This document shows, in pieces, positions 1-12,150 of a stretch of 64,000 nt of DNA. A program made the translations under genes and the position numbers. The stretch is from Pyrocephalus nanus (Eukaryota > Chordata > Aves > Passeriformes > Tyrannidae), in NCBI GenBank assembly GCA_038380795.1, contig CM076269.1, forward strand, positions 2,542,001-2,606,000. The letters run 5' to 3'. Every line of letters begins with the position of its first letter. Within the stretch, counting starts at the first letter, position 1. The notes under the pieces were generated by a model. The model did not search any database. It worked only from the letters and a program-made list of their open reading frames with translations, and had not been told where the DNA came from.

Positions 1-485
1 TGATTTTATAAAAAGATTAGGGAAGCCCCTGTAGTTCTCTTTCCATTCAGGGATAACTTCGGTGATAAGGAAACTGCATCATGACACTTTTTGAGTTACT
101 TCCCTGACATTTCAGCAACACTGATTATCTGTAGTTATGTTCATAGATATTTTTAAGCCTCTCAGCACATTTGGACCTAAAGCTTCACAGTTGTAGGAAC
201 TCAAACTCATCATCAGTAGCAATAAGATACTTCCCTTAAGTCAGTGGGAGTCAATGGGGGTTTTGCTTGCACAGGAGCTGCTGGGTCAGATGCCTGCACT
301 CCAGTTACATGTTGGCTTAGTGGTTATGATAAACCTGAAAAGCAGAGGCTGGAACCAAATAAGAGTCATGGCATTTTGCAGTTTTAAAAAAATTGGGTTC
401 CATCGTAGTTTCTTTTCCGATAGAAAAATCCAAACCCACATATCTCACTAATTACTGAAATGGAATTTGGCCAGAATGTGCTTTC
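1..485. other. intergenic, nothing recognised
   Basis: AT-rich single-copy-looking sequence up to the tandem repeat. No exon, repeat family or RNA gene is recognised. Confidence 0.6.
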
Positions 486-541
486 CTTCAAAATATCTAC
501 CTATCTACCTTCAAAATATCTACCTATCTACCTTCAAAATG

Positions 542-608
<67 letters not shown>

Positions 609-609
609 G
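486..609. repeat. compound tandem repeat: 23-bp unit leading into (CTAT)n
   Basis: A 23-base unit, CTTCAAAATATCTACCTATCTAC, occurs twice in perfect tandem (486-508 and 509-531). A third copy begins at 532 and converts after CTTCAAAAT into an uninterrupted tetranucleotide array of about 16.5 CTAT copies (543-609). The array is long and pure, so it should be length-polymorphic. The 66-codon frame across it is an artefact of the repeat. Confidence 0.97.
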
Positions 610-3600
610 AGTATAAACATAAAAACGTCCTTGGTTGATAGGTTAGCTCTTAAACTTTAGATAATTCGAGTGGGGAAGCAGAAACTCACCCACAGTAGCA
701 GCAAGTATTACAATATCAATGATCAATAGAACCCACTGTCCCCTTCCAAGATTATGGGTAAACATCAGTTTGCATGTTCATGGATTGGTGGAAACCAGCT
801 GTCATCTCCACAGCTTAGGAAAAGGGAGCAAAACGTTGGTGGGAATATTAGGAAATCTTTGCAACGTTTTTGTGGCTGGTTCCTGCAGCAGACAGACTGA
901 AGGAGCTGGGTTTTCAGAAGAAACCCTGATTTCTTCTTTTTTTTTCATTTTGCTGAAGCTGAGCAGCTGAGCTCTGTTTGTGACAGGGACTGTGAAAATG
1001 TAAAGGAGCAGATGAGACAGAGCTAGATAAGAAAAGATGTGTATTCCTTGTCCTGTCCCTGCTCAATGACTACAGGAGGCAGAAGCCACAGCAATGTCAG
1101 TAGTGGCAGATGTGCATCACTCCCTGTGCAGAGTGATGATGCAGCAACCTGTGCTTCTACAATGCAAATTAACTTACTGATGTTTCGTGTACCAATGGGA
1201 GGACTTGAACCAGCAAGTTAGATGACATGCTAAATTTACCTATAGGCTGGCAAAAAAACCCTCAAACAACTATTAGATTTAAACTAACCCAGAAGTATCA
1301 GAGCTGTACAGAACAATCATCGTGGTATAAGACAAATAGAACAGCTGATGAGGTTTTAAGGATGAGTGGTTCTTGCCTCTGAAAGTGAAGTTTTAACTGC
1401 CTTGCACTCTCTCTTTGACATTCTCAGTTTTGTTCACCTTGCTGACCACTGAGAGAGGAGTGAAAAGACTTAGAGTGTGTGATTCTAGGGTGCTATTTTT
1501 TATGTCAGCATTCTTCATTATTGAGTTGGCTGTTTATGCTGCTGATGTGTAATGTTGTGAAGCAGATGAGCTGGTAAAGTATGAAGGGTATTCTATAACC
1601 TTTGCTGTACTTTCAATTACCTTACAGTAACTTAGAATTCACAAAGGCTGCTCTGAGCAAAATCAAAATAAAATAAAATAACAAAAACTCCATTAGGAAC
1701 TGATGCACTAGGGCTGTTGTTGGAGGAGGGCAAAATGGTCTAATTAATAGTTATTGCATCAAATTCACGCTGCAGTTCAGTAATGACACTAATAATATTG
1801 ATGGCATTGAAGATAGAGTTTAGTTTAGAATGGAAATGAGCAGAGTATTCATCTTCCACTGCATATTGCTGTAAGCAGTGGAAGGCCTCAGAGCTTCTTT
1901 GTTTTGTTGTTCTGCTCTTCAGCTGTTTTTCTTTGATAGTGCTGTTTGATATTTACTCAAGACAGAGCTTGCTCATTTTGCTGAAGCCCCATGGCTGACA
2001 TTTGGCCATACTGAAGAATAAGCATTTATTGGATTCTATTCCTGCTGTTTGGTTTTTCAGTGACAGCTACATGCAGGTGGATAGTTGTCTAAGGGGGTCT
2101 CCCAACTTCTTTATAATTTTTATAAAACATTTCTCTCTCTTTCTGGTTTGTGAAAGCTGTTGGCAGCAGGGAACACCAGCTCCTGCAACCTGAGATAAGG
2201 TTTCATTCTCATCAGTATTTGTTCCCCATTCAGACTCCTGTTGATATGTTCTTTCTTTCCCTTTACTGATGTATCTGTTTGGCTTGTGTTGTTGTTCAGA
2301 AATAAACACATCACAAAGTCTTCCAGTAACCAAGCTGATTTATGTAGGTAGATGAGCTCTTCATCAAATGTCAGGGCCAGCAAAGCTCCTACCCACTCTG
2401 ATATTAATGCCCACTGTCTCACAAACACCATTTATTAATACAAAACGTCAAATCCCAGAACTGAAACAAAAATCACTGGATAGGACCAAAACCTCGCAAG
2501 GAATCCAGAGCTTGGAATAAACCTTGGGAATTCATCACAGTCACTAACGTGCATAACTGAAACTCTTCGATTCTGAACGGGTCATGCCATACAATTCAGC
2601 TCAGGAGAGCCCTGTGATCAAAAGAAAAGAGTCAGATTTACATACATTGGATAAAAAAACCTTTTCCTGTACCCTATTCTTGCCAAAGAGAGATTTGTTT
2701 CCTCACCTCTCTCCAGGCTCCATTCACCTGCCATTTAAGCTTCGAGGTTGCAAGTGCTCTGCCAGGTGGGACAGAGTTGCAACCAAGCATCCCAGTTTGC
2801 TCAGGTAAAGAGCTCTCAGGTAACCAGATGGACAAGTTTACCCCACAAAGAGTGTGCCAGGCCTCCAGTTACACTGTACAAAACAGCCACAGCCCCTGTT
2901 TAGACAGACACCTGCAGGTTCAGCTGATTAAAGATCAGTCCTCTGGTGAAGCTCTGGTGTAACAGCTCTGAACTACCCACTTCAGAAGAACCTGCTAAGA
3001 AATTAGTATCCACTTCACATCCTTCCCTGACTTCAGGGAATGGCCACTTGTGGTACAGCCTTTCTGCTCCCTCAGCAGCAGTAAAATGCTGGGTCACTTG
3101 GTGTTGAAACTTCTCTAAGCAAGTCTTATCTGTTGCCTCAGGAGCATACTTATTACCTGCTTTGTTTATGTTTTAATTTACTTTCCCTGGAGATAACACT
3201 TCAAAGCAGCAATTAATGTTCTGTAACCTCTTCCCTGGTTCATCTTAACACCTGTTCATACATTTACAAAGAGAAACTCTGAGCAGGAGGAAGAGAGTAA
3301 ATGTAGGAAGTATTGCAAAGAAGCTGAAACCTTTTCTTTCCAAGTAGCCACGATTTCCATGATTGTCTTGGTTTGTCCACTCCCAAATTACCATGTACAA
3401 GGGAATCTCTATCCCAGATTCTTGGCAAATATCAGTCTACATAGAACCACCAGCTCCAAAGCAGCTACCAAAGCAAGCCTTAGAGGTGGTTCTGCCATTT
3501 GCTTTCCCCAGAATAGAGAAAAGCTGTTTTTCATGAGCATTTCTGTCAGTACCTCATCTCACCATGTATGTTGATATGGGGTCATTTGTTCATGATTTGG

Positions 3601-6600
3601 ATTAGCACTGGCTCACAAGTCTGGATTCACCCATTCCTGCTGAGAAAAAGTTATAAACTTTGGTTTTCCACTATATTTATAGGAGGACATCTGAAATCAG
3701 ACCTGAATCCAGGAATTTTTTATCTCTGATCAAAAAGTAATGAGCAGGGATAATACTGTTCCTGTAATATAAGCACAGTATGTCCATAGGATATGGGAAT
3801 AGCATTCAAACAAGGAATCCCAAACCTAATTTACTGGGAGACACCATTTACTGACTGAACCAGGACTCCAGAGACTTCTGTGCAGTTCTTCAGCTGAACT
3901 AAACATCTGGCTGGGGACAAATCTTCTCCCCTGCCCTATATAAATGAGAAGGATATTTTGCTTGGTACAGGATTTACAGAATAATTACACCTTACACTGG
4001 CTAAGACAAAGTTTATGAAAGCCAAAGAAGCATTAAATCGATAATGTTAGACCTTTGAAGACCTGCACAGAAGAGGTGCTGAAATTTGGCCTCCTGTTCT
4101 GACATGCTGGGACTGAAGCAGCCTTCAAACTCTCCAAAGCTTACTCTTATGAGGGACTCAACAGAAGGGAAATATTTTTGCATTTTTAACGGAAAGCTTC
4201 GTTACGCTAATTTTGTTAATTGGTTACTAAATAGTAACCCCTCCTCCTTTCAAGTCTACATCTGCTCTCATTTGTTTCTTAGTATTTTACGCAGTATTTA
4301 CTTTTTTTTTTTGATGATATCAATGCACCTGAGGCTGTTTTGCTGTACATGCCCCTCCTTCACTGCTTTTTACCTCTCTGTGAACTACAGAACATTTGTT
4401 TGCAGAAAAAGTTTAACGAGTCAGTGACTGCATTCAACAGCATTTCCCCCCCTCAATTCTGCTACCATATGCAAGGGTGTCCACTCTGTCTGGCCAAAGT
4501 AAACCCAGCAAAGCCAAGGTGCCAGGTAGCAATTTCTGTTTGTTTGGCATTGCTGCAGCAAGAGGTGATCTGTGTTAATCCACAGATTAAGAGCATTCCT
4601 CAGGGTCAAAACCTGGCTGTTAGAAAGCAAAAAGATGAGCAAGAATGCAAGAAACTTACCCCCAAATCAAATGCTTCCTAAAAGCTGCATCATCTTTAAT
4701 AAGAAATGGCAGCTCTAGGCACCACAAGACATCTTTTTGTGATGGCAAACGTAAATGCACAGGAACATAAAGCACACGATTAGCAAGTGCAACCACCAGA
4801 TCTGCCAAGAAATTTTTGCACCTTGCCAAATAAATGCCAGTCAGATTAAGCAGTAAAGACAGTGACTCTGGCCTTGGCACTTCTGGGCAGTAAACCTCTG
4901 CCCCTGCTAATAAATGGTAAAGCACAATTGCATTTTGGTTTACCAACATGTGGTCAGGAACAGCATTATCTCAGTCCTTGAAAAGAAGAATCACTCTTCT
5001 TTTTACTTCCCCATTCTTCTGCAATTTTTTCCCCCATTTTTTAGAAAAATAATTCCATGTTCTCCTCCCTATCCAGCTTGTAGTGTGCTCCTCTGTTACC
5101 AGTCATGAGCGATGTTCTGTGCACTGGAGTGCACAACCCGTTTTAATGAGCTCTGGCAGAACATCAGACTCATTCCCCCTCCCCCTGTCTAATTACAGTG
5201 TGCCATTTGTGTGACTCTGGTTCAGGATCTGTCAGCAGATCTATCAGAAACACCTATTTCTAGGGATTTATAAATAAGCAATAATAATGAGCTTAAAAAT
5301 GACTGAAGAATGGCGTGCAGCTGCAAGACTTTTGGATCCTCTCTATACTGTTTACCCCATTGGCTTAAGATGTTTTTGAGGCATTTACAGTACTGTGTAA
5401 AGAGCAAAGTTTCCTGCAATTAGCACATGCTGTAAATTAATTCATTTTGGTACTTGAAGATGTTTCACGAACTCTTGTAAAACAATTCGGTGACAAAACA
5501 ATTTGCAAAGTTTCACCCATGGTTCAAAGCCCCTCATCCTGCAGAGGACCAACACACATATTTTACTCTCTGAAATTTAGCAGACAAGTTTATATCTGAA
5601 GTATGACTGATGTGCTTAGAGGGAAGCCTGATGGAAGCCTTCAGCAGACCTCGAGCTGCAGTAACAGGCTGAAGCTACTTTTGGCTCCCAAATTTTGATA
5701 AATGACTTGAAAGCCAAGCGTTTGAAAATTATTTTTAGTTTTACCCATTTGCCAGCCTTGATTTTCTAAGGACTCAGTTCCTGGCAGAAAGATGAAGGAT
5801 AAATATCTAAGAGTTTTTTGTGTGGACCAGCCAGGGACATTGCTCCAGTGCAATCTATGTTATTCTGATGATTAAGGGCAGGTCTTTGCCACCCTTTTCC
5901 AATTTTTTCTGAACCAAACAGGAATTTTGCTTGGATAAAATCTGCATGTGAACCAAGCAACAAGGTGCTCAAGTTGCTTTTGAATTTTCTAAGATTTTAT
6001 GGATTGAAATGCATACACAGACACATATAAGTGTTACAAAAAACGCTGGTTTGATTTTCTAAGCTGTCAGTCATTCTCTAGCAACTGCAGACTGTAATCC
6101 AGGACAAAGTCAAAACATACTCTTCCTGCCTACAGAGATGGGTCATAAAGATTTTAGGGTTATAAAGCCATCAGTTTACACACTAATCAAATCTTACAAT
6201 ATTTACTGTCCCTTTAGTAGGATTGACTTAGGGTCCACTCAAGAGATTTGGAAAATAAAGGTATCTGTCTTCACAGTTGTTACCTTGTCTTAATACAGGA
6301 ATGAGTCACCTACTTTGCTCATTCTTCTACTAGGACACACGTTCAAATTTCCTGTAAATCAGTCTCAACTTCACCCAGTTCCTAAGCAGCCAACTGCAGT
6401 ATATTTATTTTAGCCCACTTTCTTGGTAATTCTGCAAAGTGAGCCCAAATCTGGACCCCATCAGGCCCCAGGATCTGCAGTTCCCACTACCCACTCGCAT
6501 CTGGCCTGACTGAGGTGGTCTAAGTGTCACTGCAGTGCAAAAAAACCCACAAAAAACAACACAATATTTCATTTACACACACCTGTGATTTCTTTCCTAT

Positions 6601-9600
6601 ACCAGGAGTACACAATAAAGATAGTAGCTTCTGTTTTTCGTTTCTACTTACAGAATTATCAATACAGCAAAGCTGATGATCTGAAGAAAGAGGAGCCTTA
6701 TAGGAGGTCACAAAAAATCATTTTTTTATTATTGCAAGCCCACTTCACTCCATACAACCACTGAAGGTGCTTTTTGCTTTGTTGCTGTGTTGCATTTTCC
6801 AGTCTCTGGACACTGCATGTTTTCCAGAAGTACTACCTGTGTTGATTTTGCAGAAAATGGTGTAATGGTAAACAGAGCTGTGGTAAAAATTTATTTTAAA
6901 TTAAAATCAGAGCAGTTCCATTTACCTGCATCTACCTGCATCAGTACCTGATGACATACACCTCTGCATCTCATGGTTTCACCTCTCTTTCTGCCTGTCT
7001 TTCATGGATCCCTGGCACAAATAAAAACTTTACTCTCTAAACCACTCAGTCATGAACTTTTATATCTACAGTCCCAACAAATTCCAGGTTTTATTAGCTG
7101 GGGCCTCTATGTCCTGTTTTCTGCACAACTGCCTGGCATTGTTTCATTAAAGGGACTGAGAGTGCTAAAAAGTGGTGTTTCAGATCACAGCTGAGGAGGA
7201 CATTCAGTGGCCACATCAGATGAGAATTTATTGGGGTTTTTTAAATTTTATTTAAAGGTTGTTTCATTTAAATCCATCTTCAGGTATTTCTGCTCTCAGT
7301 AATCTGAAGTGACATGTGACATCCTGCACATGCCATCCCTTTGGGACTGTTGGTTAGGGTTCCTATAAACCCGGGGATTTGCCACAAACCTTTATGACTT
7401 TGAGCATGACATTTACCTAGAAAGCAGTACCAGTGGCTCTGTGGGAATGGGGTGTGTGGACAGACAAATTTAATGCCTGCAAGAAACTCTATTACTGCTG
7501 AGAGGTGGCCACTGAAGAACTCAGCTAAAATCTGTAATACCAGTGGAGTGATCCAGTGAGTGTCACAGTAACCACACACCTAAACATTTCCTGCTGGCCA
7601 AACCCTTCAGGATGGCCAGTGCAAATTAATGCCCAGCCTTGGTTCTCCATTTGGTTCTCTGATTGCTTTTCATTTGAGAAACAAATGCAAAAAGGGGTTC
7701 AGAGTTTCCCTGTTTGATAGCTGGCTGAGAAGGAACTCCTCATTCTGCTTTTACCTGAATGCCATCACCCATCTCAACAAAACAGTGACAGCTGTGTGTG
7801 CTTTTGGACTTTCTCCTGACCTATTATACAGGTAATAATTTGTAGGGCTGGTTATAATTCTGGATATTTATAGAAGGCCTGGATACAGCCCCTTTGTATT
7901 TGCAAGGTGGCAAAATAAAAGAGTTTAAACACAAAAATTAAAATGCACGAGAGAATTTTATGAGTCGTGAAAGCAAAGATTCGAGACAAAGAATGTTCAG
8001 CGTGGATCCAACTTTCATAATTTCAATTTTTCACGCTATGAGCTGATTTTAAATAGTGGGGATGCTCCCTGGTAGGGCCCATTAGTCCTTTAGTGCCTGC
8101 CAAAGAATGGATTCCCAGAGTAGTAGATATTGAAGTTCAAGGATGCTGAGACTCCTGAAAGGTATGAGAAATACAATATAATTGTGCTAATAAAGAAAGG
8201 AAAATGCCAAGCAGCCAGCACATCTTCCCAAATGTCTACCCAAAGAATGGAGGGCAGCAAGAATGTTCTGGAAAGTGAGACAATTATATACAAATGAGCA
8301 GAGCTGGACAAAGATAAGAGCAACTGAATGTGCACTGAGGTAATTTTAATTAAAGAAAAAACAGTGAATAAAAGAATATTTGAAGGTATCAAGAAGAAAA
8401 GTACACTAATGAGAAATTAGATCAGGTAATAAATGATCATGACAATTATCTTACTGATTCAAAGCATGACTGAGCTGTCTCTCAAAGCAAGCCCTGTGGG
8501 TTTGGGTTTTTTTTTTTCTCTGCCTTCACCTCGGGGAAACTGTGCTGGACTAAAAAGGTTTCAATGAACTGTTGGCATCAGTGAAATTCGACTCCAGTGT
8601 AATTCTACAACCAGCTACACTAACCTTTGCAAGAGGGAATCCTGGGGCTGTCTGGAGCTTAAAATAAGGTCTGTGTCAAGTCAAACCTCTCTGACATTAT
8701 ATTATTTCATATATTATTACTATATTATATTGCTTTAATTTGGAGAGGTGGAAACAGCACTGTGAAGAGAGAAATAGGACTATAGGGAGCCTAAGGGGAG
8801 TTCTCCTTACTCAGAATAGGGAATAGCTTACTTCCTTTCCCCAAAATCTTCAGGCAAAAGCTTGCAAAACTTCCAGAGGTAGCCTGCTCCCAACCTCTTT
8901 TCCTATAAATCTTTTTTAACATCAGAACAATATTATGTGTGTTCCAAACAGACCCATTTCTTCCTTTTTATTGTAAGTAGAAATATGGAAATAAAACCCG
9001 CACGTTTTTATCTTTTTCATTGCATTTCTCGCAGGTGATTATTACATTCAGCTGCTTCTTTAGCAACAGATTATATCCATCTCTCATTTCTAAACCCTTT
9101 GTTTTTCTTGCTGGCATTCTCTCAGCTTTCTCCAACCTGCCCACACTTTTTAAGTGTGAGGTTGCCAATGGAGCCCAGGGGTCCTGGAGAGCCCCAGCAG
9201 TACTGAAAGCTGTGGCATAATTAGATCACACCCCTGTTCCACACTTCAGAAAGGCTTTTCTGATCCAGCATCACATTTGTGGAGTGATTCCTATCCAGTT
9301 TATGGCCAGATAATTACCTGCAGTGATTTTGCCCAGCTAATCAATTCTCAGTGTGTTGGTGTTTCCATCTAGAGCTCTGCCTGTACTGGATGCCACCCCT
9401 CTGATTTCAGAATGTTTATCCAACATTTGGTGATGTTCTTCTACCACCATTTTCAGCTCTAATCTCCCCCTTACAAACCCTCCCAACCTTTTGGTCTGAT
9501 CTAAATTGAATTTATTTTATCTTTTTTACTCTCTGTTTCACAGTCTCAACCAATAGCAAAATGCTTATAAAAGAAGACATAGGAAAGGTCCTTCTGGGAT

Positions 9601-10039
9601 TGCACTTATTTTGTCTTTAGGGTTTGATGTATCAACAGACTGCAAAATATTCACAAAATCTTATTAAAAATTTATTGAAATTATCTCGGGTGTGATCACT
9701 GTCTTAGCAACAGGACGCAAGCAAAAATTGCCACGAACAGAAGGCCAGCATGCTTTAACAGTGAAATTTAAAGGAAGTAGAAAATAAATATTTCTTACAT
9801 TTCATGTATCAGCATATAATTTCATAATAAATTTAGTGGGTTTACACTCCAGTCAAAGACAGAGAAATCATAAAAAGACCCCAACCTCTTAAGTGTTAGA
9901 AATATGAGTCAAAATACTAAGAATTAAAATCTTCCTCCAAAACTCCAAGCACTGCAATTCCATAGCAGGGACATCCTGGAAAGCCCAAAGAGACAGCCAA
10001 GCACGGCAAATAAAACCTTACAGTGAAGACCTGAAACAG
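610..10039. other. intergenic, no gene recognised
   Basis: AT-rich sequence downstream of ST6GALNAC3. All open frames are short (up to 113 codons), overlap on opposite strands and match no protein family I recognise. There are short T runs (4308-4318, 8508-8518). I found no LINE, LTR or SINE here that I could support. Confidence 0.6.
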
Positions 10040-10440
10040 CCAAAACAGCAACTGTGTTGTGGAATTATTGTATCCCAGCCCAATGAGGTGATCATCTTTC
10101 TCCTTGGCTTTGGTGAGATGCACATGGAATTCTGGACACAGCTTTTGGCTCTCTAATACTGGAAAGGGGTCAGGGAACTGAAAATGATTCAGGAAAAAAA
10201 ACCTGAGAGGTTTTGTGTAGGTTAGAGAAGATGCTCTTGAAGGAGGATTAAAAGAACTGTTAAGATTTGCTGAAGAATGGCCATGGGGAATGTTATGACA
10301 TCCACAAATATTTGACAAGGAAGAAATGAATACAATGGATGGTAATAATGAATTACAAAATGAAGGCAAAAACCCAAACATAACCAGAATACTGGGAGAA
10401 GCTTCCTAATTCTGTGGCCAAGGTACATGTCTACTGCAAA
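10040..10440 (+). mobile_element. ancient CR1/L3-type LINE relic, 3' part of ORF2
   Basis: The segment from TTGGTGAGATGCACATGGAATTCTGG through CTAATACTGGAAAGGGGTCAGGG, GAACTGAAAATGATTCAGG, TTAGAGAAGATGCT, TTAAAAGAACTG and CACAAATATTTGACAAGGAAG follows, word by word, the 3' end of ORF2 in CR1/L3 elements (in intact copies GGTGAGACC..CACCTGGAATACTG... to ..CTACAAATATTTGAAGGG). It is diverged and out of frame. Edges are uncertain. The 154-codon minus-strand open frame over this region (9917-10381) is an antisense accident. Confidence 0.75.
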
Positions 10441-11519
10441 TTAAAGAATCCTTCTTTGTCATCTGTAGCAGAACTTGCATGAGGAACTCGATGAAAGTCA
10501 GGAAATGGATGTCATCTTGGACTTTCTGATCATGACAGAGTTTTATCTAAATTCTGCCTAACTTTCTGTCTTACTTAATGTTATCAGCAACTGGACTCTA
10601 GATTCAATTTGGAATGTGGAGTGTGAAAAATAGGATCTCTTGGTAAACCTTTCCAGAAGGCAGTGAAAGATGATCGAGTCAGGCAGAAATCCTATTAAAG
10701 ATGTTTCTCAGACTTAATGAATAATCATTGCTCTCTACTGTTAGGGAGCAAATGGAATTTTAGTTCTGTTCTTGTCTGAGCAGCTGACCAGCAAGGGAGG
10801 AAGTTACCAAAGGGGAAAAGGAGTGTCCTGTTTACGTGGAAGATATGATTAGATTAGATTTGATTCAGATTACTAAGAATCGTGGAAAGATTCGACTTGA
10901 AGTAAAAAACATTTACCAAATGAATGAGAAATGGAATTTTAAATCTATGCATTACACCCCTTTCCTCCTTCCTTAAGTGATCCTGCCTTATAAGTGAGAT
11001 GGAGGTGTTTTGATATCCATTATATCTTTAATTATTGCACTCTTAGAGTGTCAGGTGCACTGTAAACAAATAAGGGGCCAAGGAACTGATAATCTAAAGG
11101 GGTTACAAGGGTTAACATAATCCCTGGAAAAGCAGCCCCAACAGAGAGAGATGGGCCACAGCTGATACAACACAATTCTGCCCCAGTGATTTCCAGAAGA
11201 GAGAGAATGGACCCTCCATGGATATGCAAGGATTGGGTGTCACTGTAGTCTGAGTTTCAGACACAGTTTTGTAGAAGCTCACGCAATTTATTGGCAGACA
11301 TTTTCCTGAAAAACCTAAATATTAGGTACGTGTCTGCTTCTGTTCTTCAACAACCACTGTTGACAGAGAAAATAAGTGGAAACAAAACAGAGATAAAGAA
11401 TGGAAACGGTGTGTTTTGGCAGATCTGCCTTACCTTAGACATTATTATTAATATTCATGTTGTGCCCTAGGGCACTCACACAAAGCATCAAGAAAAATTG
11501 AAAAGGTGAAACTTATCAG
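10441..11519. other. intergenic, possible tail of the LINE relic
   Basis: The first few hundred bases may still belong to the decayed LINE ending near 10440 (for example CTGGGAGAAGCTTCCTAATTC), but similarity fades. The rest is featureless AT-rich sequence. Confidence 0.45.
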
Positions 11520-12150
11520 AGTCTTTTAATCCGTTTAAGAGATTTTATCGAGTCATATTAAATTGGCAATGTCAGAATGCAGAGCCTGGTGCCCGTCTCT
11601 GACGAAGTTATCAAAATCTGATGGAAGAAAGCTGCGCTACAATTGTTAAGCAAGGAAACCTGGCCGGGTTTTCTGCCGTACTTGCCGATGAAACAAAAGT
11701 TATAGCTGGTAGAGAACAACTGAATATTTCCCTGTGCTATGCCAGTAATAGCTTTCCCTGTAGAGAAGTGTCTCTTGCTTCCAGCTACCAGCACTGCTCG
11801 CTGCCTAAAACCTGACAAATGGAGCGTGTTCCAAGTTGGCTAATTGGAATCTGGGCAGTGTGGACATGACTTTTGTCGCTAAAAGCTGTGACAGTTCATC
11901 TGTTCTCGGTGGTAACTGGTAGGGAAAGCACAGACTATTCTTTTGTCACCCGTTGCCGTATGGTCACAAGCACTTGCTGTCACAATCGTCAATATAATCA
12001 AACCAGAATTATTGCTAGAACGGTTCCTATGCGTCCTTGAGGAATTTGAGCTGATTCAAAGATGTCTCATGAAGATAAAATAGCCTGCAAACCCAGCTTC
12101 TATAATATTCTCGAAGCCTGAGGAGAAGATCAAATCCAGTTTCGGAAAGT
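11520..12150. promoter_or_regulatory. CpG-retaining intergenic block, candidate conserved element
   Basis: I count about 18 CpG dinucleotides over roughly 630 bases, well above the surrounding sequence, where CpGs are sparse. The block is free of recognisable repeats. Open frames on both strands at 11558-11818 overlap each other and match nothing I know, so coding use is unlikely. Retained CpGs suggest low germline methylation or selective constraint. Confidence 0.35.

Noticed and set aside
9917..10381. 154-codon minus-strand frame
   Set aside because: It is the antisense of the decayed LINE relic at 10040-10440.
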